Assembly: GCA_963705835.1 (NCBI GenBank)
Contig: CAVPLC010000078.1
Location: 222,193 to 286,192 of the forward strand
Origin: Palsa-504 sp963705835
GTDB taxonomy: Bacteria > Actinomycetota > Actinomycetes > Streptosporangiales > Streptosporangiaceae
DNA length: 64,000 nt
Direction of reading: 5' to 3'
A program made the translations under genes and the position numbers. Under the pieces are notes generated by a model. It made no database searches. It saw only the letters and a program-made list of their open reading frames with translations, and was not told where the DNA came from. Numbering within the stretch: position 1 is the stretch's first letter; each line of letters begins with the position of its first letter. Positions 1 through 9,613 of this stretch are shown here, in pieces.

Positions 1-1903
1 CGAGGCCGGGCGAGTACCAGCCGAGGATAGGGTCGGTCTCGCCCCGGTGCAGGCTCCACCGCAGCGTGGACGGCAGCTCCAGCCGCGCCGTTCCCGCTGC
101 GGAGGACCCGGGCCAGTACAGGACCGCGCAGGACCCATCCATTTCGGCCTGAACCTCGGGGCCGAGATGGAAGGCAAGGCGGATGTCGTGGCCGCCGCCG
201 ATCTCATCGATGATGTCGATGCTGCGCGAGGCCCGGTCTAGCAGCACCGAGCGGCGATGCCACGCCGACGGGTCAAGGGAAACGTAGCCGTCGTGTTCCG
301 CGGTCCACCTGGCGATGTCGCCGTCGTCGATGACCTCAACCTCACGGGCCTGCGCATGGCGCGCCCACATGAATGGGCCACGCTCGCTCGACTGGCTCCG
401 GCCGTCGAGTTCGGCCGTGTTGTGCGCGATCGTCGACCGGAAATATGAACGCCATGCACGCTCGCCGTGGTAACTGTAGGTGCCCGGGTCGGCCAGGATG
501 TCGATGCCCGCGTAGCGGACCTCGACGGACAGGGCGTCCGCGTGGGCGTGAGCGGCAATGCTGAGGAAACCGTGCGGACCGCCATCGCACCGGCACCAGA
601 TCTGGTTCGGCTCGAACGTGCGGAGCAGCGTCACCCCCGCGTCAGCGAACCGCGACGGCCGCTGGCCGGGCCTGCCCGCGATTTGGTGGCGGCTTCCAGC
701 CAGGGCGCCGACGAGCACGCTCCCTACGTCGGCTGGCGGCCGCGGCCACCAGTCGAGCCGACCCACGAGCGCATCGGCCAGCCCCAGCAGCGACGGCCAG
801 CGGTTGGCCGTCGGCGCGTCCAGCAGCAGCCCGCGGCCCTCGTCGGAATCGCCCTGGCGAGGCGGGCGCAGGCGCTCGTCGACCAGGGCCGCCGCGCTGT
901 CCGCCATCGCGCACAGCCGGGTCCACGTGGCGGCGCCCAGCGGATGGCCAGTCGCCTCGGCCTCCACGGCCGCGACAAACCCGAGCTCGGCCACAAAGCA
1001 CTGATAATCCGAGGCCAGCTCCCGGCCGATACCCGACGGGAACGTATTGCGGATGAGCTCTCGTTCCAGCAGTAGTGCGGACTTGCGCCGCCAGCGCTCG
1101 CTTTCGCGGAACCACGGAAAGGCACAGCTGGCCACCAGCTGCCCGGCTGCCTCGGCGATGACGTGGTTGTTAGCCGAGGAACCCCGGCTGGGGAACGCGG
1201 CGAGGTACTGCTGGTGCCAGCGGATCTGCCGCACGGCTAGCGCGTCGCGCTCGAACAGATCAGCCACGCCCGGCCAGTCATCCAGCAATCGCCGGATCCA
1301 GGCCAGGCTGATCAGCCGGATGCCGAGCTCGATGCCGCTGGTCCAGTGAACGCCGGACAGGAACGGGTTCTCCCTGAACCAGGAGCGCAGATGGTCGGCG
1401 ACCCGGCGAGCGTATCGCTCGTCCCGGGTGAGGAACCAGGCGGTAGCCAGCAGCGTGAGGTGCTGCAGCCGGGACAGCTCCCACACCTGCTTGACGTTGC
1501 CGACCTGCTCCTCTGAGCGGTGATCGATGCGGAACGCATACCGGTCGTGAGCCGACCGGCGACCGGTCACCGGATCGCGGAACCAATCGGGCTGGACCAG
1601 GTCCGTCCGGAGGACGCCAAGGACTTCCCATTCGCCGCGCAACAGCTGATCCGCCGCAGAGACGACCGCAGCCTTAGCCTCTTCGGCGACAAGCTTCGCG
1701 GTGCCCGACGGCAGGACGGCGGCGAACGTCCGATCACCCAACGGCGTTGCCGCGTCCGTGTTGAGCCGTCCCGGCCTCACCTGCCGCCACGACCACAACG
1801 CCCGCAGCGCCTGATCACGCGCCCGCCAGGCCACCTCGGCCGGTGACATCGCGGCCGCCCGGCGAGCGTACCAGCCAAGCCGTGACATCGCAGGTGCGCT
1901 CAT
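1..1903 (-). CDS. heparinase II/III family polysaccharide lyase-like protein (partial, 3' end off window)
   Basis: The frame is open from an ATG at 1901-1903 to the window edge (634 codons) and its stop lies outside. The N-terminal part is an alpha-helical toroid-like region with a conserved SSANNHVIAE segment. The C-terminal part holds the heparinase II/III signature HAHADALSVEV, then ADPGTYSYHG and STIAHNTAELDG. In the family these residues lie at the active site of uronic-acid polysaccharide lyases. The start overlaps the stop of the upstream oxidoreductase (ATGA), so translation is probably coupled. With the neighbouring asparagine synthase and oxidoreductase it forms a recurrent surface-polysaccharide set. 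Substrate is unknown. No signal peptide is evident at the N-terminus. Confidence 0.85.
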   Translation of the reverse strand, partial: MSAPAMSRLGWYARRAAAMSPAEVAWRARDQALRALWSWRQVRPGRLNTDAATPLGDRTFAAVLPSGTAKLVAEEAKAAVVSAADQLLRGEWEVLGVLRTDLVQPDWFRDPVTGRRSAHDRYAFRIDHRSEEQVGNVKQVWELSRLQHLTLLATAWFLTRDERYARRVADHLRSWFRENPFLSGVHWTSGIELGIRLISLAWIRRLLDDWPGVADLFERDALAVRQIRWHQQYLAAFPSRGSSANNHVIAEAAGQLVASCAFPWFRESERWRRKSALLLERELIRNTFPSGIGRELASDYQCFVAELGFVAAVEAEATGHPLGAATWTRLCAMADSAAALVDERLRPPRQGDSDEGRGLLLDAPTANRWPSLLGLADALVGRLDWWPRPPADVGSVLVGALAGSRHQIAGRPGQRPSRFADAGVTLLRTFEPNQIWCRCDGGPHGFLSIAAHAHADALSVEVRYAGIDILADPGTYSYHGERAWRSYFRSTIAHNTAELDGRSQSSERGPFMWARHAQAREVEVIDDGDIARWTAEHDGYVSLDPSAWHRRSVLLDRASRSIDIIDEIGGGHDIRLAFHLGPEVQAEMDGSCAVLYWPGSSAAGTARLELPSTLRWSLHRGETDPILGWYSPGL

Positions 1904-4071
1904 ATGCGTTCCGGCTTCCCGCTCGATAGGCTCTCGTCCACGGCGATGGTCGCCTTGGTCACCGCCACCAGGGTCTCCAGCGGGATAGGCATCGCGGCAC
2001 CGGTCAGGCAGGCCTCGACGAAGGCCGTAAGCTCGGCCCGCTGACCCTTGTCCTGGCCGCCACGCGTCCGCGTGGTGCGATGCCCGCGTCCGGTCCAGAC
2101 CGTAGCCTTCCTGAAGTTGTCAAGCCGCGCGCTGCCGCCGCCGCCCGCGGCGTCGAACGTCTCCTTCGGGAAGCGCATGTTACCGCCGGTGGTATAGGTG
2201 ATGACGCCGCTGGAAGCGTTCTCGAAACGCACGGTGACCTGGACGTCGTCGTGCCCGGGGCCCGGAACGGCATAGACCTCTTCGGGAAGGCTGGCCGCCC
2301 ACCAGGTCAGCGTGTCGATGAAGTGGCCGCCTTCGCCTGTGAAGCGCGACCCCTCCAGCGCATCGTTCCGGTACCAGCTGTCGGCGGCCAGCGGCCCCGC
2401 GCTGACCAGATAGCGGGTCATCGCGCTCGAGCACGCCGGGCCGAACTGCGACTTGAGCTCGGTCAGCAACGGCGCGAACCGCCGGTTGAAGCCCACCATC
2501 AGCCGGTCATTGCCCGTCTCGGCGACCACCTCGACGATCCGGTCGAGCTCATCGCGGGTCAGCGCGAGGGGCTTTTCCACGAAGACCGCCTTGCCTGTCC
2601 GCAGGGCACGGCAGACCAGGTCCGCGTGCGTGTGATGGCGAGTCACGATGAAGACCGCATTGAGGTTCTTGTCTTCCAGCACGGCGTCCGCATTGGTGGA
2701 GGCCGTGGTGAAGCCGAAGCGCCGCTGGGCGTTGACCGCGGACAGCGACCGGGTCGTCGCGACATGCGCCAGCTCGGCGCTCGGGAGCCCGACCAGACGC
2801 GGCAGCAGCGTGCCTGAGGCGTAGTTGCCGGCGCCGATGAATCCGATCGCCAGCCGACCGTCGCTCCGGCCGCGGGGCGCGGCGACCGAGCCGGCCCGGA
2901 CCATGCTGGTCGCGGCCTTCGCCGGGCTGTCCACGGGCGGTGCCGGGTACTGGAGCAGGACGCCGACCGCCTTCAGCGAGCCCGAGGACAGGTCGGCGTA
3001 GACGGTGCTCGCGTTTTCCAGCGGGAAGACACCGGAAACGAGCGTGGCGACCTCTATGTCCTTCCGTGCGAGGAGGTCGAGGAAGCACTCGAGGTTGCGG
3101 CGCTCGGTCCACCGGACGTAACCGGCCGGATAGTCGATGCCCTGGAGCTCGTATCGCTCGTCGTACCGGCCGGGTCCGTACGACCTGGAGAACCGGACGT
3201 CGAGCTCCTTGTCGTAGTAGGCGTTCCACGGCAGGTCCAGGCGGGTCTTGCCGATGTCCACGACGCGGGCGCGGTCCCTGGCCAGCCTGGCGGCGGTCTC
3301 GACCGGCCCGTTGGAAGATCCGCCCGCGGCCAGGAAGACGTGGTCGGCCCCGCGGCCGCTCGAGATCTCGTCGAGCGATGCCCGGATGCCGGCCATGCCC
3401 TCGTCGGCAGGCGCCGCGCACAGCACCGCGCCGGCCTGCTCGGCCAGCCGACAGCGTTCCTCGATGACGTCGAGCCCGATGACGCGGACCCCTGAGGCGA
3501 CAAGGAGGCGGACCACGAGCTGGCCGATGAGGCCGAGGCCGATGACGCATGCTGTGTCGCCGAGCTGCGCCTCGGCGCGCCGCACGCCGTGCATCGCGAT
3601 CGCCCCCACGGTGGAGAAGGCGGCGTGCTCGGGCAAGACGTCCCGCGGGACCGCCGCGCACAGGTTGACCGGGACCCAGTTGTACTCGGCGTGAAGTGCA
3701 TACTCGTTGCCCGCCGCGGCGACGATCTGGCCGATGCGGAACTCCTCGGCGCCCTTGCCCACCTCGGTCACCACGCCGCACAGCGAGTAGCCGAGTGGTG
3801 TGTAGGAATCGAGCCGGTTCATGACCTTCTTGTAGGTCTCGACCGCGCCTTGCTGCGCGACCGTGTCGAGAACCTTGCGCACCTGATCCGGACGGGCTCG
3901 GGCCTTGCCGACCATCGACATCTTGGCCTCGGAAACTTTCATCATCTCCGTGCCGATGGAGATCAGCGAGAACAGCGACTGCACGAGGACGCCCCCGGGG
4001 CGGCATGCCGGAGCAGGCGTGTCCAGGACGAGGAGTTCCCCGGACTTGTAGTTCTGGGCTATCTGCTTCAT
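1900..4071 (-). CDS. bi-domain oxidoreductase (zinc-type alcohol dehydrogenase + Gfo/Idh/MocA)
   Basis: The 723-residue protein has two Rossmann enzymes in tandem. Residues about 1-370 form a medium-chain dehydrogenase, with NAD(P)-binding GLGLIG near 178-183. Residues about 405-723 form a Gfo/Idh/MocA oxidoreductase, with GFIGAGNY near its start and the family motif VEKPLALT. Such fusions occur next to heparinase-like and asparagine synthase genes in exopolysaccharide loci and are thought to act on sugar nucleotides or sugar acids. It lies 31 bases downstream of asnB and overlaps the lyase gene by ATGA. The sugar substrate cannot be read from the sequence. Confidence 0.9.
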   Translation of the reverse strand: MKQIAQNYKSGELLVLDTPAPACRPGGVLVQSLFSLISIGTEMMKVSEAKMSMVGKARARPDQVRKVLDTVAQQGAVETYKKVMNRLDSYTPLGYSLCGVVTEVGKGAEEFRIGQIVAAAGNEYALHAEYNWVPVNLCAAVPRDVLPEHAAFSTVGAIAMHGVRRAEAQLGDTACVIGLGLIGQLVVRLLVASGVRVIGLDVIEERCRLAEQAGAVLCAAPADEGMAGIRASLDEISSGRGADHVFLAAGGSSNGPVETAARLARDRARVVDIGKTRLDLPWNAYYDKELDVRFSRSYGPGRYDERYELQGIDYPAGYVRWTERRNLECFLDLLARKDIEVATLVSGVFPLENASTVYADLSSGSLKAVGVLLQYPAPPVDSPAKAATSMVRAGSVAAPRGRSDGRLAIGFIGAGNYASGTLLPRLVGLPSAELAHVATTRSLSAVNAQRRFGFTTASTNADAVLEDKNLNAVFIVTRHHTHADLVCRALRTGKAVFVEKPLALTRDELDRIVEVVAETGNDRLMVGFNRRFAPLLTELKSQFGPACSSAMTRYLVSAGPLAADSWYRNDALEGSRFTGEGGHFIDTLTWWAASLPEEVYAVPGPGHDDVQVTVRFENASSGVITYTTGGNMRFPKETFDAAGGGGSARLDNFRKATVWTGRGHRTTRTRGGQDKGQRAELTAFVEACLTGAAMPIPLETLVAVTKATIAVDESLSSGKPERI

Positions 4072-4102
4072 GGTGTCTTTGGTGTCCTATTCAAAGGTCG
4101 CG

Positions 4103-6007
4103 TTACGCCACGCCGAGGGACCGCATGTTGCGGTACCACAGTTCCAGCGTCAGCAGCTGCCATATCTGCTTGGCATGGTCCTCGCGGCCAGCCTTCTCGT
4201 CCTCGATCAGGCGCCGTAGCGCGTCGGCACGGATGATCCCCGAGCCCACCAGCTCTCCACGAATCAGCGCGTCGTTGATGACCTCTTGCAGGTCGTTTCG
4301 CACCCATGCCCGAAGGGGCGCGCTGAAGGAGGCTTTCGGCCGGTATACGATCTCTCGCGGCAGCCAACTCTCCGCGGCCCGTTTAAGCGCGACCTTGCCC
4401 TGCCGGCCCCGGATCTTGTCGCGGCCCGGGATGGTGAACGCGGCCTGTGCGACGAGCGGGTCGACGAAAGGCACGCGTACCTCAACGGAGGCGGCCATGC
4501 TCGCTCGGTCGGTGTAGGCCAGGTTGAGCCCGGCTAGGAACAGGCGGGTGTCTGCCAGGCACATCCGGTTGACCTCGTCCTGCAGGGAGTTGTCGTTATA
4601 GATGCCGCTGTGCTGGTCGATGACCTGGTCGACGTGGTCGGCGAGGTCGGGACTCACGAGCGCGGCGAGGTTGTCGGGGTCATACAGCGTGTAGCTGCGC
4701 CGGAACCGCGGCTCCTCGGGCAGATCGGCGAAGGTCAAGAACCGCTTCGCCCACCGGGCATACCGCAGGCCCCGACCGCCGGCGCTGACCGGGATCCGCT
4801 CTACGGCCGACCGCACGCCCGCCCGCGCGCCCGCGGGAATCCTGCCGTACCTGCCGGCCATGATGCAGGCGAGATGCTTGCGGTAGCCGCCGAACAGTTC
4901 GTCGGCACCCATGCCGGACAGGATCACCTTGACGCCGCGCTCGCGTGCGGCCTCGCACATGAGCAGCGTGTTGATCGCGGCGGGATCGCCTATCGGCTCA
5001 TCGAGCACGTCGACCATGCGAGGCAACAGGTCGACGATGTCCGGCGCGATCTCGATCTCGTGCAGGTCGACGCCGAACTGCGAGGCGACCTTCCGGGCGT
5101 AGATGGCGTCGTCGGGCATGGCCTCCAGCCGCTGGTCTTCCGGCCGGAAGGTGATGGTGTAGGCGTCAATCCCCTGGCCGGCCTGATGGGCCAGCACGGT
5201 CACGATGCTCGAGTCCAACCCGCCGGACAGGAAGCTTGACACCGGGACGTCCGACACCAGGTGCGCGGCGACCGATTCCTCGATCACCGTCCCGAGGTCC
5301 GCCGCCGGGCTACCTGCGGCCTCGTTCGCCACGTCCGCTATGCGCCAGTAGTACTGAACCGACAAGCTGCCATCGGGGCCGATGCGTCCCCACGAGCCGG
5401 GCGGAAGCTTCCGCACCCCCTCGATGGCGCACTGCTGATCTGGCACCCAGTAATAGAGCATCGACGCCACCATGGCGCCTGGCTCGATCCGCAGCTCGGC
5501 CCCCACCGCGGCCGTGAGTGCCTTCAATTCCGAGGCGAAGACCAGGCCTTCGCCGCGCGGGAGATAGTAAAGCGGCTTGATACCGAGTGGGTCACGGGCC
5601 AGGACAAGATCACCAGTCGTCTCGTCGGCCAGAGCGAACGCGAACATGCCGCGGAAGCGGCGCAAACTCTCTGGCCCCCAGGCGCGCCACGCCTCGAGCA
5701 CCACCTCGGTATCCGATTCGGTGGCGAATCGCACACCGCGAGCCTTGAGGTCGGCCTTCAGCTCCTTGAAGTTGTAGAGCTCGCCGTTGTAGACGAGGGT
5801 CAGGCCGTCCTTGGACATCGGCTGGTTGGCGGCCTCGCTCAGATCGATGATGGAAAGCCGCCGATGACCGAGGTGAATGGCCACACGGTCGCTCTGGTGG
5901 CTCCAGGTCCCAGCCGCATCCGGGCCGCGGTGCGCGATCCGGTCGGTCATGATGTCGACCAGTTTCTGGCCGTCGGTTTGCTGGTAACACCCCGTGATCC
6001 CGCACAT
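4103..6007 (-). CDS. asnB: asparagine synthase (glutamine-hydrolysing) of a polysaccharide locus
   Basis: The 634-residue protein begins MCGITGCYQQ, so Cys2 is the nucleophile of the N-terminal class II glutaminase domain. The C-terminal half carries the PP-loop SGGLDSS of the ATP-dependent synthetase domain and later FGGYRKH and VEVRVPFVDP motifs. The family makes asparagine from aspartate, glutamine and ATP. Copies placed in polysaccharide clusters may instead amidate a uronic acid or another carboxylate, and the heparinase-like lyase next door fits that idea (inference). Its start is one base after the stop of the GT4 gene. All key residues are present. Confidence 0.9.
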   Translation of the reverse strand: MCGITGCYQQTDGQKLVDIMTDRIAHRGPDAAGTWSHQSDRVAIHLGHRRLSIIDLSEAANQPMSKDGLTLVYNGELYNFKELKADLKARGVRFATESDTEVVLEAWRAWGPESLRRFRGMFAFALADETTGDLVLARDPLGIKPLYYLPRGEGLVFASELKALTAAVGAELRIEPGAMVASMLYYWVPDQQCAIEGVRKLPPGSWGRIGPDGSLSVQYYWRIADVANEAAGSPAADLGTVIEESVAAHLVSDVPVSSFLSGGLDSSIVTVLAHQAGQGIDAYTITFRPEDQRLEAMPDDAIYARKVASQFGVDLHEIEIAPDIVDLLPRMVDVLDEPIGDPAAINTLLMCEAARERGVKVILSGMGADELFGGYRKHLACIMAGRYGRIPAGARAGVRSAVERIPVSAGGRGLRYARWAKRFLTFADLPEEPRFRRSYTLYDPDNLAALVSPDLADHVDQVIDQHSGIYNDNSLQDEVNRMCLADTRLFLAGLNLAYTDRASMAASVEVRVPFVDPLVAQAAFTIPGRDKIRGRQGKVALKRAAESWLPREIVYRPKASFSAPLRAWVRNDLQEVINDALIRGELVGSGIIRADALRRLIEDEKAGREDHAKQIWQLLTLELWYRNMRSLGVA

Positions 6008-6008
6008 T

Positions 6009-7208
6009 TCAGACCGCTCTGCCCCCGGAGATCAGGCGTCGGTAGACGTCGAGATAGGCACGTTTCTGGTCGTCCCAGGCCAGCTCCTGCTCGACGCGGG
6101 AACGGCCTATCTTGCCCAGGCGAGCCCGTATCGGTTCATCGTCTATCAGGGCCACGATTGCCTCGGCGTAGGCATACTCGTCGTTGGGCTGGACGTAAAC
6201 GGCGGCCTCACCCGCCGACACCCGCGTTTCCCGCAGGTCAAAAGCGACTACAGGAAGCTCGAACGCCATATACTCCATCGTCTTGTTCATCGTCGACACG
6301 TCATTCAGCGGATTCTTGGGGTCCGGCGAAAGGCCCACGTCCGCGGTCGACAGGATGCGTGCGACAAGTTCGTCCGGTGCCCGTCCTGTGAACTCCACGT
6401 GACCCGCCAGGTCGAGCTCATCACGCAAGGTCACCAGGTCGTTGAAGCAGTCCCCGGATCCGATCAGCGTGAACGCGATGTCGTCGCGGCCGAGTTTGTG
6501 GACCACGATGTCGGCGGCCCGCACCACGATGTCCACCCCGTCCTGTGGCCCCATCACGCCGATATAGGCGGCGAGAAAGCGCCGGCCTCGGCGCAGCCCG
6601 GGCTCGGCCCCGCCGGGCTTCAGCCGCTGCGGGTCGGGCCCGGTGCGGACGACCGTCACGTCAGCGGCCCGCTTGCCGCTGCGCCTTATGGCGATCTCCT
6701 GGTAGGAGTCATTGGTCGCGATGACATGATCGGCGGCCCGGTGGGTCCTGCGTTCCAGGGCCAGCAGCCCCTTGCGGGGTAGCTTGGCCCCGTCAGGGAA
6801 ACGAGATTCGTAAAGCTCTGGGCAGAGGTCATGGTGGTCGAACACGAACCTCGTGCCTTCGATCGCCCGGAAAGCCATGGCGAGAGGCCAGAAGATGTCA
6901 GGCGGGTTGCAGGCCTGAATCACCGCGAAGCGCCCTGAAAGCCTGGCCCTGAGCATGGCCCAGGCGGTGGCCAGGAACGAGTAGGCGTACTCGGCAACGA
7001 AGCTGAATTTGCTGCCCCCAGGAGCGTACGGTCGGTACTTGTACAACTCCACTGAGTCAATGACCTGGTACGCCGGGTCGCCACGACCCTTCGGGCATAC
7101 GACGGCGACTCGGTAGCCAGCGGATATAAGCGCCTGGCATTCGAGCCATACCCGACGGTCGAAGGGCACCGGAAGGTTCTGGACGATAATGAGGATCCGA
7201 CGCTTCAC
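6009..7208 (-). CDS. GT4 family glycosyltransferase (GT-B fold)
   Basis: The 399-residue protein starts KRRILIIVQNLPVPFDRRV, typical of GT-B enzymes that work on surface polysaccharides. It has a mid-protein AAYIGVMGPQDG hinge and a C-terminal donor-binding region with KTMEYMAFELPVVAFDL, the usual nucleotide-sugar (E-x7-E-like) region. It would add one sugar to a lipid-linked oligosaccharide at the inner face of the membrane. It is 70 bases downstream of the sigma factor gene and almost abuts asnB. Donor and acceptor are unknown. Confidence 0.9.
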   Translation of the reverse strand: MKRRILIIVQNLPVPFDRRVWLECQALISAGYRVAVVCPKGRGDPAYQVIDSVELYKYRPYAPGGSKFSFVAEYAYSFLATAWAMLRARLSGRFAVIQACNPPDIFWPLAMAFRAIEGTRFVFDHHDLCPELYESRFPDGAKLPRKGLLALERRTHRAADHVIATNDSYQEIAIRRSGKRAADVTVVRTGPDPQRLKPGGAEPGLRRGRRFLAAYIGVMGPQDGVDIVVRAADIVVHKLGRDDIAFTLIGSGDCFNDLVTLRDELDLAGHVEFTGRAPDELVARILSTADVGLSPDPKNPLNDVSTMNKTMEYMAFELPVVAFDLRETRVSAGEAAVYVQPNDEYAYAEAIVALIDDEPIRARLGKIGRSRVEQELAWDDQKRAYLDVYRRLISGGRAV

Positions 7209-7278
7209 TGCTATAGGAGCACATCTCGGGCGATCGTGATACGGCGAGCGGCCCCCTATTAGTTACTGCCGTCCCGGG

Positions 7279-7893
7279 TCAGGACGCCTGCAGCAAGACA
7301 CGCAGCCGGGCCAGGCACCGCCCCCTGGTGGGCCCGATGCTGCCGATGGGCAGGTCAAGCTGGTCCGATATCTCCGCGTAGGAGACCGGCGGATCGGCCA
7401 TGAGCATCTCGATCAGCCGCTGCCAGCGCCGGGGAAGGCGGGAAAGGGCATCGCGAACCACCTGGGCCCGCTCGTCCGCGAGCAGGCGCGCGTCGACCTC
7501 GGGCTGATGGGCCACGGCGTCACTGAGTTCCTCGTCATCAGGCCTCAGCACGACCTTCTTGTGCGCCGCCAGGCTGCGCAGGCACTCATTGCGAGCGGTC
7601 GCGGCCAGCCACGAGCCGACGCGGTCGGGATACTGGATTCGGTCGATGTGCTCCAGTAGCCGCAGCCAAGTGACCTGGGCGACATCGGCAGCATCGCTCT
7701 CCGCCAGTCGGAATTCCCCGGTAATGGACCAGATGAGCCTGGCGTACTGATCAACCAGCCGTTCCCAGGCCCGCCGGTCACCCTCGGCGGCACGGCGCAC
7801 TAGCCGTGCCGTATCGGGAAGGGTCCGGGCACAGCCCTCTCCGCAATGGTAGCCGACCGTGTCACGATGAGGACAGGCTCTGGCAGAGCGCAT
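7279..7893 (-). CDS. sigma-70 family (ECF-type) RNA polymerase sigma factor
   Basis: The 204-residue protein has region 2 around residues 45-110 (DQYARLIWSI, DVAQVTWLRLLEHID, WLAATARNECL) and region 4 near the C-terminus (RLPRRWQRLIEML, SYAEISDQLDLPIGSI). No anti-sigma gene is adjacent. The N-terminus has an unusual Cys/His cluster (CPHRDTVGYHCGEGC) that might bind metal, though it could be upstream read-through if translation starts later. The ATG used here lies 7 bases after the stop of the upstream sugar-transferase gene, which favours it. It sits inside the polysaccharide operon and probably controls envelope genes (inference). Confidence 0.85.
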   Translation of the reverse strand: MRSARACPHRDTVGYHCGEGCARTLPDTARLVRRAAEGDRRAWERLVDQYARLIWSITGEFRLAESDAADVAQVTWLRLLEHIDRIQYPDRVGSWLAATARNECLRSLAAHKKVVLRPDDEELSDAVAHQPEVDARLLADERAQVVRDALSRLPRRWQRLIEMLMADPPVSYAEISDQLDLPIGSIGPTRGRCLARLRVLLQAS

Positions 7894-7900
7894 ATTAGAT

Positions 7901-9389
7901 TCAGCGCGCGTCTAGGACCGAGCCGCGACGCGTCGCGGACCTTAGTAGGCCCCTGACCCTCCGCACTAGAACCGAGATGGTCTTCCAGAGGATCTGCAGG
8001 TCGAGGGCGAACGACCAGTTCTCTACGTACCGCAGGTCGAGCCGTACCGACTCTTCCCAGGACAGATCCGATCGGCCGTTCACCTGCCACAGCCCGGTCA
8101 GGCCCGGCTTGACGACCAGCCTGCGCCGGACATGATCGGCATACTGCGCCGCCTCTTCCGGAAGCGCCGGTCGCGGTCCCACCAGCGACATGTCGCCCAG
8201 GAACACGTTGATTAGCTGCGGCAGCTCGTCGATCGACCAGCGCCGCAGATGCGCACCCACCGCCGTGATACGCGGATCCTTGCGGAGCTTGAACAGGACG
8301 CCATCGTGGTCATTGCTGGCGAGCCAACTCCGCCCTGCGCTGCTCGGCGTCGACGACCATAGTCCGGAACTTGTAGATCCTGAACACGCGGCCGTCCTTG
8401 CCCACCCTGACCTGAGTGAAGAGCGCCGGGCCGCCGTCATGAAGCCAGATCATAGCGCCAAGCAGCGCTATCAGCAGGGAAGAGCACGATCAGCGCCAGC
8501 CGCGGCGGCGCACCGATCGAAGAGGTCTTTGAGGACGAGGCGGAGGCCGGATAGCTGCGGGTGATCAACGTGCAGCAAGGTGAGCCCGGCGGTCGGCCTG
8601 ATCGTCGTCCGAGGGCCCGCGACATCAAGCAGTGCAGGCGAGACGCACAGGTCGGTGCCGGTCTTTTCCAGCTCCCAGGCGAGCCCTCTGAGCTTGGTGC
8701 CGCCCATCTCCGGGCAGGCGAGCACCGCGACCGTGTCCGCGCCGAAGGCCTGTACCGCGGCCGTGACATCGTCGAGGCCACCGTACACGGGCACTCCGGC
8801 GACCTCGGCGCACTCCGATGGCCGCGCCACGCAGGCACCGACCACGGTCAGCCCGTGGTACCGATCGCGCCCCAGTTCCTTGACCAGATCGGCGACTGCC
8901 GTCTCATGGCCCACCGCCACCACGCTGAGCAAGCAGTGGCCGTTGTCGCGCTGCTTGTGCAAGCGCTTGCGGATGACGTACCTGGAGGCCAGGTCGACCA
9001 GTGTGGTAGTCGGGCAGGGCGATGAGCACGTAGCCGCGGGACAGTTCGAGGTTGATCGCGTACGAGAAGACCGCGATCGCCGCGGTCAGGCCCACACCGG
9101 CGTTCAGGATCTTGCGGAACTCGTCCGAGCCTGTCCCGATGAACCGGACGTCGTACCCTCCAGCCAGCCAGATGGCGGCCAGCCAGACCACCGGCAGCGC
9201 GAGGCTCAGGGCTACGTAAGTCCCGGTGACATGTTCGCCGAAGCGAAGCTGCGCCGCCGCGAACACGCCAAGGATGGCGCAACCCAGATCGACCAGAGCG
9301 GCTCGGCGAAGATAGTCCCTCTCCCAGCCAGACGTGCGCCGGATGACCTGGCGATCGTACCGGTCACGAGCAACGGCAAAACCAGACAT
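7901..9389 (-). pseudogene. polyprenyl glycosylphosphotransferase (WbaP/CpsE-type initiating sugar transferase), frameshifted
   Basis: Homology runs from MSGFAVARDRYDRQV (ATG at 9387-9389) through an N-terminal membrane region and a nucleotide-binding-like domain to a complete C-terminal bacterial sugar transferase domain. That domain shows VGKDGRVFRIYKFRTM, DELPQLINVFLGDMSLVGPR and KPGLTGLWQVNGRSD. The reading frame changes near 9010, 8505, 8475 and 8325. If intact, the enzyme would move a sugar-1-phosphate onto undecaprenyl phosphate and so start repeat-unit synthesis for the operon. All catalytic motifs survive in one frame or another, so sequencing indels are as likely as true inactivation. 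Confidence 0.8.
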
Positions 9390-9613
9390 GCAAACACCCC
9401 CCGCGAGCTGTGCCCAGCATGCTCGGCACTGCCCGCGCTCCCGCTCAGTTCGCCCTGAGACTCCCGCAATAGAGACGCCTACGCAAATGCAGTGGTTTAC
9501 GCGCACAGGTCGTAACTTATCGGACACATACCAATACGCTCACGGACAACATACATCCCAAAGTTCGGGAAGAATGCTAAACCGGATAAAGCAACCAAAT
9601 TGCACCCGGGATG
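9390..9613 (-). promoter_or_regulatory. AT-richer intergenic region, probable promoter of the left polysaccharide operon
   Basis: About 220 bases lie between the end of mazG and the start of the sugar-transferase gene. The part from about 9470 to 9610 is clearly less GC-rich than the coding sequence on either side. All six genes to the left read away from it with short or overlapping junctions, so this is the natural place for their promoter. No single -35/-10 pair stands out and no gene is seen here. Confidence 0.4.
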
